From contig NW_003129368.1 of assembly GCF_000003605.2 (NCBI RefSeq), positions 33,509 to 49,412 on the forward strand: a stretch of 15,904 nucleotides of DNA. The letters are read 5' to 3'. The notes under the pieces are model-generated. The model was not told the origin of the DNA and searched no databases. It worked only from the letters and a program-made list of their open reading frames with translations. Source of the DNA: Saccoglossus kowalevskii. Taxonomy: Eukaryota; Hemichordata; Enteropneusta; Harrimaniidae. Made by a program: the position numbers and the translations under genes. Positions 13,501 to 15,904 of this stretch are shown here, one piece after another. Positions within the stretch are counted from its first letter, which is position 1. Each line of letters starts with the position of its first letter.

Positions 13501-15608
13501 AATTAAACACTGATTTGTTTATTCAATACAGAACAACATGTTACATTGAGAAGAGAAACACATGGTACGACTTTAAAACTAAACAAGAAGTCATGACAAT
13601 AAAGCTCTTCTCCAAAGTACAGGTATTAAATTAAATAATTTCATTTTTTTATATAAGAAATAATTTAACTGGCAGTAAATGTTCAGTACTATCCCAGCTG
13701 TCGTGTTACTTTTGACCCAAGGCAGTTGTGTTAACTTTGACCCAAGGCTATTGTGTTACCTTTGACCCAAGGCTATTGTGTTACCTTTGACCCAGAGGAG
13801 TTGTGTTACCTTTGACCCATAGCTGTCGTGATACCTTTGACCCAAGGCTGTCATGATACCTTTGACCCAAGGCTGTCATGATACCTTTGACCCAAGGCTG
13901 TCATGATACCTTTGATCCAAGACTATCATGTTACCTTTGACCCAATGCAGTCGTGTTACCTTTGACCCAAGGCTGTTGTGTTACTTTTGACCCATAGATG
14001 TTGTGATACCTTTGACCCACGGCTGTTGTGTTACCTTTGACCCAAGGCTGTTGTGTTACCTTTGACCCAAGAATGTCGTGTTGCCTTTGATCCAAGGATG
14101 TCGTGTTACCTTTGACCCAAGGCTGTTGTGTTACCTTTGACCCAAGGCTGTTGCGATACCTTTGACCCATGGCTGTTGTGTTACCTTTAACCCATGGCTG
14201 TTGTGTTACCTTTAACCCATGGCTGTTGTGTTACCTTTAACCTAAGGCTGTCGTGTTACCTTTAACCCAAGGCTGTCGTGTTACCTTTAACCCAAGGCTG
14301 TCGTGTTACCTTTTAACCCAAGGCTGTTGTGATACCTTTGACCCATGGCTGTTGTGTTACCTTTGACCCACGGCTGTTGTGTTACCTTTGACCCACGGCT
14401 GTTGTGTTACCTTTGACCCACGGCTGTTGTGTTACCTTTAAACCAAGGCTGTTGTGTTACCTAACTTAAAAACATGTACACATTTATATTTCATTCAACT
14501 TTGTTGAATCCTATACTTTTCAGAGAAGTATTGGTACCTATGGTCTGACTGGATTGGATAGGCTTCTCAGTTTCATGATTGTCAAGGAGTTACAGAACTT
14601 TGCTACTATACTGAACCGAGGTGTTCTTCGTGACAAGGCGTGGTTGGAGTTTCTTGGTACGACTATGAAGTCACTGAATCCTGTCAAAGGACTTGTCAGT
14701 GAGTACAGGGGCATATGCTTGGGGATCTATCTATCTGTATATTATATATAGTTTGCAATGCTATCACAGATCACTGTAGAGAAATTCACAGAGAGCTCCC
14801 CCAAAATCATGCAGTGTTACTTTATAAATTGCTAGGTTTATTTTGTGAAAAATTACTTTGGGGTTAAAAAGGAAAATTAATCTGTCCCTTTAGAAAACAG
14901 ACACACACTCGTAATTTTCATGGAATTCGCATGTTTTTTGATGCTGTGTGCAGGGAACGAAGGGAGTCAGTCAGTCGGTATGGTTACTTTGTAGACTCGT
15001 TTGAGACTTTTTTTGAAAGATGAATATTTGTTGTACATTTCAGATAACGCTGGAAAAGTGTACGGACAAGCTGTAACAAAAGCTGCTAAATTGTGGCCAC
15101 CATTCCTGGATGTCGTACTTAAGGCAAGCTACACTAAATGTTATTTAATAGCAAGCATGGTCGAAGGCAGCGCGTGAAGCGAGCTTTAGTCGTTTTGCTT
15201 GTTGTTTCACAGATTATGCAAAGCGAGACAGCTCATGCGTGATAAAGCATGTTCAGAATGTTGTTTACTGATAATGCGTTCGTTTTATGGCAATGGACAG
15301 AAAAAAGTTCAACTCTGAATAGTGTTTGGGGTCATTTTGATCAGTGGTGAAACACAAATCATGTTCATACGCTTCAACATTCTATGGCTATTTTTAGTAA
15401 ATCAATAAACTACTCATCTTTGCTTGCTTTCCAGGCATGCTACATATTATTCTACTAGATATTAAAATACCATAAATAATAAATGGATGTGTTTTGATTC
15501 TTAGGTTGGTCAGATGCAGTTGCTACGACGACAGATTGCAAATGAGTTGAACTTCTCTTGCCAGTTTGATTCCATGTTTCTATTTGATTCATTGCAAAAT
15601 TTGAACAA
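1478..15608 (+). CDS. WASHC5: WASHC5 (strumpellin), WASH complex subunit; partial gene, 19 internal exons
   Basis: Spliced coding region joining 1478-1597, 2734-2806, 3620-3772, 3920-4033, 4185-4356, 4801-4925, 5662-5791, 6499-6611, 7001-7167, 7633-7708, 8301-8552, 9132-9212, 10051-10152, 10777-10956, 12113-12243, 13532-13622, 14524-14698, 15044-15123 and 15505-15608 (2439 nt, about 813 codons, no stop). The product matches human strumpellin almost without gaps over residues ~174-984 (my memory): blocks such as [40 protein letters not shown] and [20 protein letters not shown] are near identical. Known family role: a large helical core subunit of the WASH complex (with WASH1, FAM21, SWIP, CCDC53), which activates Arp2/3 on endosomes for actin-driven sorting with retromer; human missense alleles cause spastic paraplegia SPG8. 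Cytosolic, peripheral on endosomes; no signal peptide or membrane segment is visible in this part. Both ends of the gene lie outside the window. Confidence 0.96.
2061..2103 (+). repeat. Short dispersed segment also present (inverted) at 11887-11918
   Basis: CTCAGTTATTATCTCC (2061-2076) and CAAATATGCTTAT (2091-2103) match the reverse complement of 11903-11918 and 11887-11900 with few differences. Here the two parts are separated by 14 bases that form a 7-bp palindrome, TATCTCC-G-GGAGATA (2070-2084). Probably remnants of one unnamed repeat. Confidence 0.45.
2259..2535 (+). repeat. Dispersed repeat family A, copy 1 (short form)
   Basis: Shares several long blocks, in the same order, with 10983-11380: GTAATTTTGTGGTATT, CCTACCATATTAGGAAA, CACACAAAGAAGTTC, CATTCCCATGATGTATCC and ATAATAATAAGG. 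It ends in a hairpin with arms at 2490-2502 and 2513-2525 (CTCAGGCAGTACA / TGTACTGTCTGAG, one mismatch), shorter than in copy 2. Right border uncertain. No transposase frame is visible, so this is a non-autonomous or decayed element. Confidence 0.8.
2734..2806 (+). CDS. WASHC5: WASHC5 exon 2 of window (human ~213-237)
   Basis: The first G completes a Leu codon with exon 1; then it encodes [16 protein letters not shown] followed by RSDDIYNQ, nearly the human [20 protein letters not shown]. Acceptor ATTTATAG|G, donor CAG|GTAAAC, phase 0 at the 3' end. 73 nt, so skipping it would shift the frame. Confidence 0.96.
2807..3619 (+). other. WASHC5: Intron 2, GT-AG, phase 0, 813 nt
   Basis: No coding signal or recognised element. 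The only structure I see is an AT-only palindromic stretch near 3342-3369 (ATTAATTAAATA followed by ATTTAATTAAT), likely simple low-complexity DNA. Acceptor TTTTTGTTCAG. Confidence 0.8.
3620..3772 (+). CDS. WASHC5: WASHC5 exon 3 of window (human 238-288)
   Basis: 51 codons: [20 protein letters not shown], then LYVILYF...[13 protein letters not shown] and HFPDNW. This is one of the most conserved blocks of the protein. The frame runs on past the exon to a TGA at 3785, but homology stops exactly after Trp at 3770-3772 and resumes with Val at 3920, so the donor must be GC (TGG|GCAAGT). Confidence 0.97.
3773..3778 (+). other. WASHC5: GC 5' splice site of intron 3 (GCAAGT)
   Basis: The exon end is fixed by homology on both sides (PDNW | VTSIYMG). 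The donor reads GG|GCAAGT, which apart from the GC is the full U1 consensus, as is usual for GC-AG introns. The nearest GT, inside this motif (GT at 3777), would add four bases and break the frame. Intron 3 is 147 nt and ends in TTGTCTAG. Confidence 0.92.
3920..4033 (+). CDS. WASHC5: WASHC5 exon 4 of window (human 289-326)
   Basis: 38 codons encoding [20 protein letters not shown], then [18 protein letters not shown]; the human block is [20 protein letters not shown]. Acceptor TTGTCTAG, donor TTG|GTAAGT, phase 0 on both sides. The exon itself starts GTAACC, so the acceptor junction AG|GTAA also looks like a weak donor. Its last 63 bases are copied in the intron that follows. Confidence 0.97.
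4074..4142 (+). pseudogene. Tandem duplicate of the exon 4 3' end inside intron 4
   Basis: 4074-4142 repeats 3971-4039 at a fixed offset of 103 bases with six substitutions in 69 (about 91% identical; five are transitions). It covers codons for [11 protein letters not shown]... through VREL plus the donor, which here reads GTTAGT instead of GTAAGT. Weaker similarity may continue to the right, as expected of a 103-bp tandem duplication. Spliced in from the AG at 4059-4060 it would be 76 nt and hit TAA at 4079-4081, so it cannot be a working alternative exon. Confidence 0.9.
4185..4356 (+). CDS. WASHC5: WASHC5 exon 5 of window (human ~327-383)
   Basis: 57 codons plus one base: [40 protein letters not shown], then [17 protein letters not shown]. 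The [24 protein letters not shown] block is a strumpellin hallmark. Acceptor CGTTTTAG, donor GGAG|GTAAGG, phase 1. The TKVPKLNDL segment is divergent from human, while the second half is nearly invariant. Confidence 0.96.
4365..4442. repeat. Two-copy 40-bp tandem repeat
   Basis: GCCCTCTA...TAAATAGAAACTCCTGTTTA (from 4365) is repeated 40 bases on (from 4405, TAAATAAAAACTCCTGTTTT). It starts eight bases after the exon 5 boundary. No function visible. Confidence 0.75.
4560..4723. mobile_element. MITE-like element, family C, copy 1
   Basis: Ends in inverted TACTGTAAA (4560-4568) and TTTACAGTA (4715-4723), 164 bp apart including ends, without a coding frame. Internal blocks TTTATTCTTCGCTGAATCAG, TTTTCCTATATTT and CTCAAAAATCAGTGA recur in order in the element at 12266-12444. 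The outer TA on each side could be a TA target duplication (Tc1/mariner type); that assignment is inference. Confidence 0.8.
4801..4925 (+). CDS. WASHC5: WASHC5 exon 6 of window (human ~384-426)
   Basis: Two bases completing an Ala codon (G|CT), then 41 codons: [20 protein letters not shown] followed by [21 protein letters not shown]. Human has [20 protein letters not shown], one residue longer near the junction. Acceptor CCTATCAG, donor GAG|GTAAGA, phase 0. Basic helical segment. The 15 bases across this donor are the same as those across the exon 5 donor, in another frame. Confidence 0.95.
4926..5661 (+). other. WASHC5: Intron 6, GT-AG, phase 0, 736 nt
   Basis: AT-rich, with T runs. No repeat family or coding similarity recognised. 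Acceptor ACAATGCAACAG is poor in pyrimidines, but homology fixes the exon start. Confidence 0.8.
5662..5791 (+). CDS. WASHC5: WASHC5 exon 7 of window (human 427-469)
   Basis: 43 codons plus one base: [20 protein letters not shown], then [20 protein letters not shown] and EKN. Human reads [20 protein letters not shown] and on. Very high charge suggests a surface helix; the region overlaps the segment described as spectrin-repeat-like in human strumpellin. Donor AATG|GTAAGT, phase 1. The open frame extends upstream to 5512, but that stretch has no homology and is intron. Confidence 0.96.
5792..6498 (+). other. WASHC5: Intron 7, GT-AG, phase 1, 707 nt
   Basis: AT-rich, with an 18-base T run near 6234-6248 region and no recognised element or coding sense. 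Acceptor TTGATTTTTCAG. Confidence 0.8.
6499..6611 (+). CDS. WASHC5: WASHC5 exon 8 of window (human 470-507)
   Basis: Two bases complete Glu (G|AA), then 37 codons: [20 protein letters not shown] and [17 protein letters not shown], against human [20 protein letters not shown]. The first full codon, AAT at 6501-6503, aligns with human Asn471, the site of an SPG8 allele (N471D, from memory). Donor GAG|GTAATT, phase 0. The frame stays open into the intron up to 6896, without homology. Confidence 0.97.
6612..7000 (+). other. WASHC5: Intron 8, GT-AG, phase 0, 389 nt
   Basis: Happens to stay open in the exon 8 frame for 285 bases, but the translation is Phe/Ile/His/Tyr-rich and matches nothing in strumpellin. 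Ends in a strong CT-rich tract (6970-7000, TCTCTCCATTCTAG). Confidence 0.85.
7001..7167 (+). CDS. WASHC5: WASHC5 exon 9 of window (human 508-562)
   Basis: 55 codons plus two bases: [55 protein letters not shown]. Human: [20 protein letters not shown] and on, about 80% the same. Donor GATAG|GTGGGT, phase 2; AG joins T of exon 10 to give Ser. A second GT four bases downstream (7172) would break the frame. Confidence 0.96.
7168..7632 (+). other. WASHC5: Intron 9, GT-AG, phase 2, 465 nt
   Basis: Unique-looking, moderately AT-rich sequence with no repeat or coding similarity that I can see. Acceptor TTGTTTATTTCAG. Confidence 0.8.
7633..7708 (+). CDS. WASHC5: WASHC5 exon 10 of window (human 563-588)
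   Basis: T completing a Ser codon, then 25 codons [20 protein letters not shown] and ATFLK. Human: [25 protein letters not shown]. Short exon with moderate similarity in its first half and identity in the last eight residues. Donor AAG|GTAAGT, phase 0. Confidence 0.94.
7709..8300 (+). other. WASHC5: Intron 10, GT-AG, phase 0, 592 nt
   Basis: Contains the family B element at 7735-7930, starting 26 bases after the donor. At 8000-8180 are loosely repeated phrases (AATGTACT, GTAAACAT, ATTCCTGC, ACACC/ACACCG, CTTCTGTAA/CTTCTATAA), perhaps an old 80-100-bp duplication; I am not sure of it. Acceptor CTTTCGTTTAG. Confidence 0.8.
7735..7930. mobile_element. MITE-like inverted-repeat element, family B, copy 1
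   Basis: Perfect 12-bp outer inverted repeat TTATCATAATGT (7735-7746) / ACATTATGATAA (7919-7930), followed inwards by imperfect arms (TTAAAGTGAGAGGGTTGTCA near the left; reverse complement of GGTGACGACTCCCCTGTTTT at the right). Internal GGAATTGAG...CGACGATAACAAC...GCTAAAAA matches the reverse strand of 13296-13404. No coding frame of note. Confidence 0.82.
8301..8552 (+). CDS. WASHC5: WASHC5 exon 11 of window (human 589-672)
   Basis: The largest exon, 84 codons: [84 protein letters not shown]. Aligns gaplessly with human 589-672. Leu at 8391-8393 and Val at 8412-8414 correspond to human Leu619 and Val626, sites of SPG8 alleles L619F and V626F (from memory); both keep the normal human residue. 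Acceptor TTCGTTTAG, donor GAG|GTAAGC, phase 0. Confidence 0.98.
8553..9131 (+). other. WASHC5: Intron 11, GT-AG, phase 0, 579 nt
   Basis: Has a (TAA)n stretch at 8639-8651 beside a possible retroposon 3' end (next entry). Otherwise AT-rich and unassigned. Acceptor TGTATATTCAG. Confidence 0.8.
8639..8800 (-). mobile_element. Possible 3' tail of a retroposon (minus strand)
   Basis: On the minus strand an AATAAA (complement of 8655-8660) sits just before a (TTA)n run (complement of 8639-8651), the layout of a non-LTR retroposon or SINE tail. The adjoining TAAGCCCTTCTACCAGGGAG phrase looks like repeat DNA, but I cannot name a family and see no second copy in the window. Left and right borders are guesses. 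Confidence 0.3.
9132..9212 (+). CDS. WASHC5: WASHC5 exon 12 of window (human 673-699)
   Basis: 27 codons: [20 protein letters not shown] and TLVGIIK, with only two changes from human ([20 protein letters not shown]). Acceptor ATATTCAG, donor AAG|GTAAAT, phase 0 both sides; 81 nt, so skipping would keep the frame but remove a conserved helix. Confidence 0.97.
9337..9986. repeat. 48-bp minisatellite, 14 units, each with a palindrome
   Basis: Units start (ATAGTGAAG) at 9339, 9387, 9435, 9481, 9527, 9575, 9623, 9671, 9719, 9767, 9815, 9862, 9908 and 9956: spacing 48 in most, 46-47 in four. Each holds an inverted repeat, TTATAGTGAA / TTCACTATAA with a GTG loop, followed by ATGAAGCACATAATACATTG. 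Because 48 is a multiple of three, stop-free frames run through it on both strands (plus 9535-9837, minus 9128-9472), giving 16-residue repeats without meaning. Confidence 0.95.
9987..10043. repeat. 19-bp tandem repeat, three units
   Basis: AATATTATGACTTCATTTT starts at 9987, 10006 and 10025 with one or two differences per unit. The last unit forms the region just before the exon 13 acceptor and probably includes the branch-point area. Confidence 0.85.
10051..10152 (+). CDS. WASHC5: WASHC5 exon 13 of window (human 700-733)
   Basis: 34 codons: [34 protein letters not shown]; human [20 protein letters not shown]. Strongly conserved. Acceptor CATCTTCAG, donor AAG|GTAAGA, phase 0. Flanked on both sides by introns made largely of unrelated minisatellites. 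Confidence 0.97.
10153..10776 (+). other. WASHC5: Intron 13, GT-AG, phase 0, 624 nt, over half minisatellite
   Basis: About 190 bases of ordinary sequence, then the 29-bp array (10341-10572) and its decayed continuation to 10732, which ends 44 bases before exon 14. Acceptor AATCTGTAG. Confidence 0.92.
10341..10732. repeat. 29-bp minisatellite, eight clean units plus degenerate tail
   Basis: Units begin TTATTGTTTTGAACTATCTT at 10341, 10370, 10399, 10428, 10457, 10486, 10515 and 10544, exactly 29 bp apart, each ending GCCTAACTG. Units 3 and 8 share a GAAATATATT variant. From 10573 to 10732 the same words (CTAACTGT, CATTGT, AAACTGTC) go on in irregular order. Plus-strand U-rich transcript; not coding. 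Confidence 0.93.
10777..10956 (+). CDS. WASHC5: WASHC5 exon 14 of window (human 734-793)
   Basis: 60 codons: [60 protein letters not shown]. The part from SFEYIQDY on is almost identical to human. Acceptor CTGTAG, donor AAG|GTATTA, phase 0. The exon begins GTAAAT, so its junction AG|GTAA resembles a donor, as in exon 4. The frame closes at TAA 14 bases into the intron. Confidence 0.98.
10983..11380 (+). repeat. Dispersed repeat family A, copy 2 (long form with terminal hairpin)
   Basis: Same blocks as 2259-2535 in the same order, with an extra 35-40 bases (AACATGGCTGCCACCAGGG region, near 11128-11150) and a long imperfect hairpin at the right: arms 11264-11292 and 11322-11350 (29 nt, about four mismatches), extending outward with weaker pairing to about 11238 and 11376. 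Loop of 29 bases, GC-rich. A 66-codon open frame at 11146-11346 overlaps it, but the matching frame in copy 1 varies mostly by amino acid changes, so selection on protein is unlikely. Confidence 0.82.
11887..11918 (-). repeat. Short dispersed segment, inverted copy of 2061-2103
   Basis: Read on the minus strand it gives CTCGGTTATTATCTCC, then TG and CTAAATATGCTAAT, as at 2061-2103 but without the 14-base palindromic insert. Neighbouring AGACGTC (near 11871) was not found at the other copy. Confidence 0.45.
12113..12243 (+). CDS. WASHC5: WASHC5 exon 15 of window (human ~794-834)
   Basis: 43 codons plus two bases: [43 protein letters not shown]. Human has [20 protein letters not shown] and is two residues shorter around the VMGDSS loop. 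Acceptor TGTATTTAG, donor CCAAG|GTATGC, phase 2; AG plus A of exon 16 gives Arg. Confidence 0.95.
12266..12444. mobile_element. MITE-like element, family C, copy 2
   Basis: 21-bp perfect terminal inverted repeats: ATACTGTAAAATACTTTATT plus T at 12266-12286 and its exact complement at 12424-12444. 179 bp, no coding capacity. Shares internal TTTCGCT...CAGTGAATATA, TTCCTATATTT and CATCAAAAATCAGTTA with the copy at 4560-4723, whose ends have decayed to 9 bp. TA flanks both tips. Longer arms suggest this copy is younger. Confidence 0.87.
13296..13404. mobile_element. MITE-like inverted-repeat element, family B, copy 2
   Basis: TTTAAAGTGGG (13296-13306) and CCCACTTTAAA (13394-13404) are perfect inverted ends; the arms continue imperfectly as GTCATCCCCTGCG / GCAGGTGACGAC. 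The interior, read on the minus strand (GGAATTGAGACC, GCGACGATAACAACGC, GCTAAAAA), matches the plus strand of 7735-7930, so the two copies are in opposite orientations. 109 bp, shorter than copy 1. Confidence 0.85.
13532..13622 (+). CDS. WASHC5: WASHC5 exon 16 of window (human 835-865)
   Basis: A completing Arg, then 30 codons: [20 protein letters not shown] and [10 protein letters not shown]. Human: [20 protein letters not shown]. Moderate conservation, with the NTWYD-K-QEV core retained. Donor CAG|GTATTA, phase 0 (same hexamer as the exon 14 donor). Confidence 0.95.
13623..14523 (+). other. WASHC5: Intron 16, GT-AG, phase 0, 901 nt, mostly minisatellite
   Basis: 75 bases of ordinary intron, then a 25-bp tandem array for 765 bases, then 61 bases ending in the acceptor TATACTTTTCAG. 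Confidence 0.93.
13698..14462. repeat. 25-bp minisatellite, 30 full units plus a partial
   Basis: Unit CTGTTGTGTTACCTTTGACC followed by CAAGG, repeated from 13698. I counted 30 full units in strict 25-bp register, except one 26-bp unit (extra T near 14311), and a partial last unit from 14449. Variants come in runs: GTCATGATACC in units 7-9, TTTAACCCATGG in 20-21, GTCGTGTTACCTTTAACCC in 23-25, GACCCACGG in 27-29, the mark of local homogenisation. Not coding, though one minus-strand frame (13931-14170) is open by chance. Confidence 0.96.
14524..14698 (+). CDS. WASHC5: WASHC5 exon 17 of window (human 866-923)
   Basis: 58 codons plus one base: [58 protein letters not shown]. The [16 protein letters not shown] block is nearly identical to human; the second half (LRDKAW...) is loosely conserved. 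Acceptor TACTTTTCAG, donor GTCA|GTGAGT, phase 1 (A|AT, Asn). Confidence 0.96.
14699..15043 (+). other. WASHC5: Intron 17, GT-AG, phase 1, 345 nt
   Basis: No repeat or coding similarity recognised. Acceptor GTACATTTCAG. Confidence 0.85.
15044..15123 (+). CDS. WASHC5: WASHC5 exon 18 of window (human 924-950)
   Basis: Two bases complete Asn, then 26 codons [20 protein letters not shown] and LDVVLK. The least conserved exon here (human [26 protein letters not shown]), recognised by length, the K-Y---A--K---W pattern and clean junctions. Donor AAG|GCAAGC is GC, fixed by homology continuing with VGQMQ in exon 19. Confidence 0.93.
15124..15129 (+). other. WASHC5: GC 5' splice site of intron 18 (GCAAGC)
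   Basis: Exon 18 ends LK at 15121-15123 and exon 19 begins VGQ, just as in human MK-VGQ. The bases after AAG are GCAAGC. No GT donor within the next bases keeps the frame, so a GC-AG intron (381 nt, acceptor GATTCTTAG) is the simplest reading. Weaker than the intron 3 site, as +6 is C. Confidence 0.88.
15124..15504 (+). other. WASHC5: Intron 18, GC-AG, phase 0, 381 nt
   Basis: Apart from the splice sites I see nothing recognisable. 15160-15250 is locally GC-richer (GCGCGTGAAGCGAGC, GCAAAGCGAGAC) than the other introns. Confidence 0.82.
15505..15608 (+). CDS. WASHC5: WASHC5 exon 19 of window (human 951-984)
   Basis: 34 codons plus two bases: [34 protein letters not shown] and AA of a probable Lys codon. 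Human: [20 protein letters not shown]. Donor AA|GTAAGT, phase 2. Last exon in the window; about 175 C-terminal residues of the protein should follow outside it. Confidence 0.97.
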
Positions 15609-15904
15609 GTAAGTAGTTGGTCTTCTCAAATACAAATGCAGCAGTAATTTATCTCAGCTCAATTAGAATGACATTGCATTAGTACTGTATTTCCCACCCA
15701 GCATTAAGGTCCACTCTAGCAACCATTTTGAATTGAAAATTGGTTTCACTTAGACTTTAGATGCAAATGATTGCTGAGATTTTGTCAAGACCCAAAAAGC
15801 TTAATTTTTGCCCCCAAAACAGTGTTGTATTCTCTCTCTTCATCATGTCCATAGTTTGTTTGACCTACTGTAACCATGAAAAACTATTGTAATAGATGTG
15901 GGGG
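15609..15904 (+). other. WASHC5: 5' part of the intron after exon 19
   Basis: Begins GTAAGTAG and runs off the window. No coding similarity to the next strumpellin segment (human ALLADIEAHYQ region) is seen, so the next exon lies beyond 15904. No element recognised. Confidence 0.8.

Larger units (their letters stand above)
12244..13531 (+). other. WASHC5: Intron 15, GT-AG, phase 2, 1288 nt
   Basis: Largest intron seen. Holds family C copy 2 (12266-12444) close to the donor and family B copy 2 (13296-13404) near the acceptor; 12450-13290 is AT-rich with no supported feature. Acceptor TTTATTCAATACAG. Confidence 0.88.

Noticed and set aside
13931-14170. 79-codon minus-strand open frame with repeated motifs
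   Set aside because: Product of the 25-bp array, whose period rotates through all frames; the unit has no stop in this stretch. No start context or homology.

Overview
The window is eukaryotic (animal) nuclear DNA. It holds the middle part of one gene, the plus-strand orthologue of WASHC5 (strumpellin, KIAA0196), a core subunit of the endosomal WASH complex. I found 19 exons between 1478 and 15608. They join without a frameshift or stop into about 813 codons, matching roughly residues 174-984 of the ~1159-residue human protein (numbering from memory). The first exons lie before the window and the last after it, so neither the start codon, promoter, stop codon nor poly(A) site is here. The protein is close to vertebrate strumpellin but clearly not vertebrate. 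With AT-rich introns of 0.15-1.3 kb full of short mobile elements and minisatellites, this suggests a marine-type invertebrate (lophotrochozoan or invertebrate deuterostome); I cannot resolve it further.

Layout: 1-1477 is intron, with the tail of a 22-bp tandem array at its left edge. Exons 1-5 (local numbering) lie at 1478-4356, exons 6-10 at 4801-7708, exons 11-14 at 8301-10956 and exons 15-19 at 12113-15608. Most introns are GT-AG, but the introns after exons 3 and 18 start with GC in a strong GCAAG context. Twelve of the 18 complete introns are phase 0.

The introns carry most of the unexplained structure. Three are largely minisatellite, each with its own unit: 48 bp with an internal palindrome (intron 12), 29 bp (intron 13) and 25 bp, 30 units almost perfectly in register (intron 16). 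Each array stops 40-65 bp before the next exon. Three short dispersed families each occur twice: family A (2259-2535, 10983-11380) ending in a long hairpin, family B (7735-7930, 13296-13404, in opposite orientations) and family C (4560-4723, 12266-12444), a MITE-like element with inverted CTGTAAA ends. Intron 4 also holds a recent 69-bp copy of the end of exon 4 with its donor site.

I see no rRNA, tRNA, CRISPR array, second gene or operon-like system. The short open frames outside the exons fall in introns or in repeats and do not look like genes. The best candidates for something new are the exon-4 fragment, the GC-AG introns, the palindromic 48-bp array and the 25-bp array, whose unit resembles a nuclear-receptor DR1 site.
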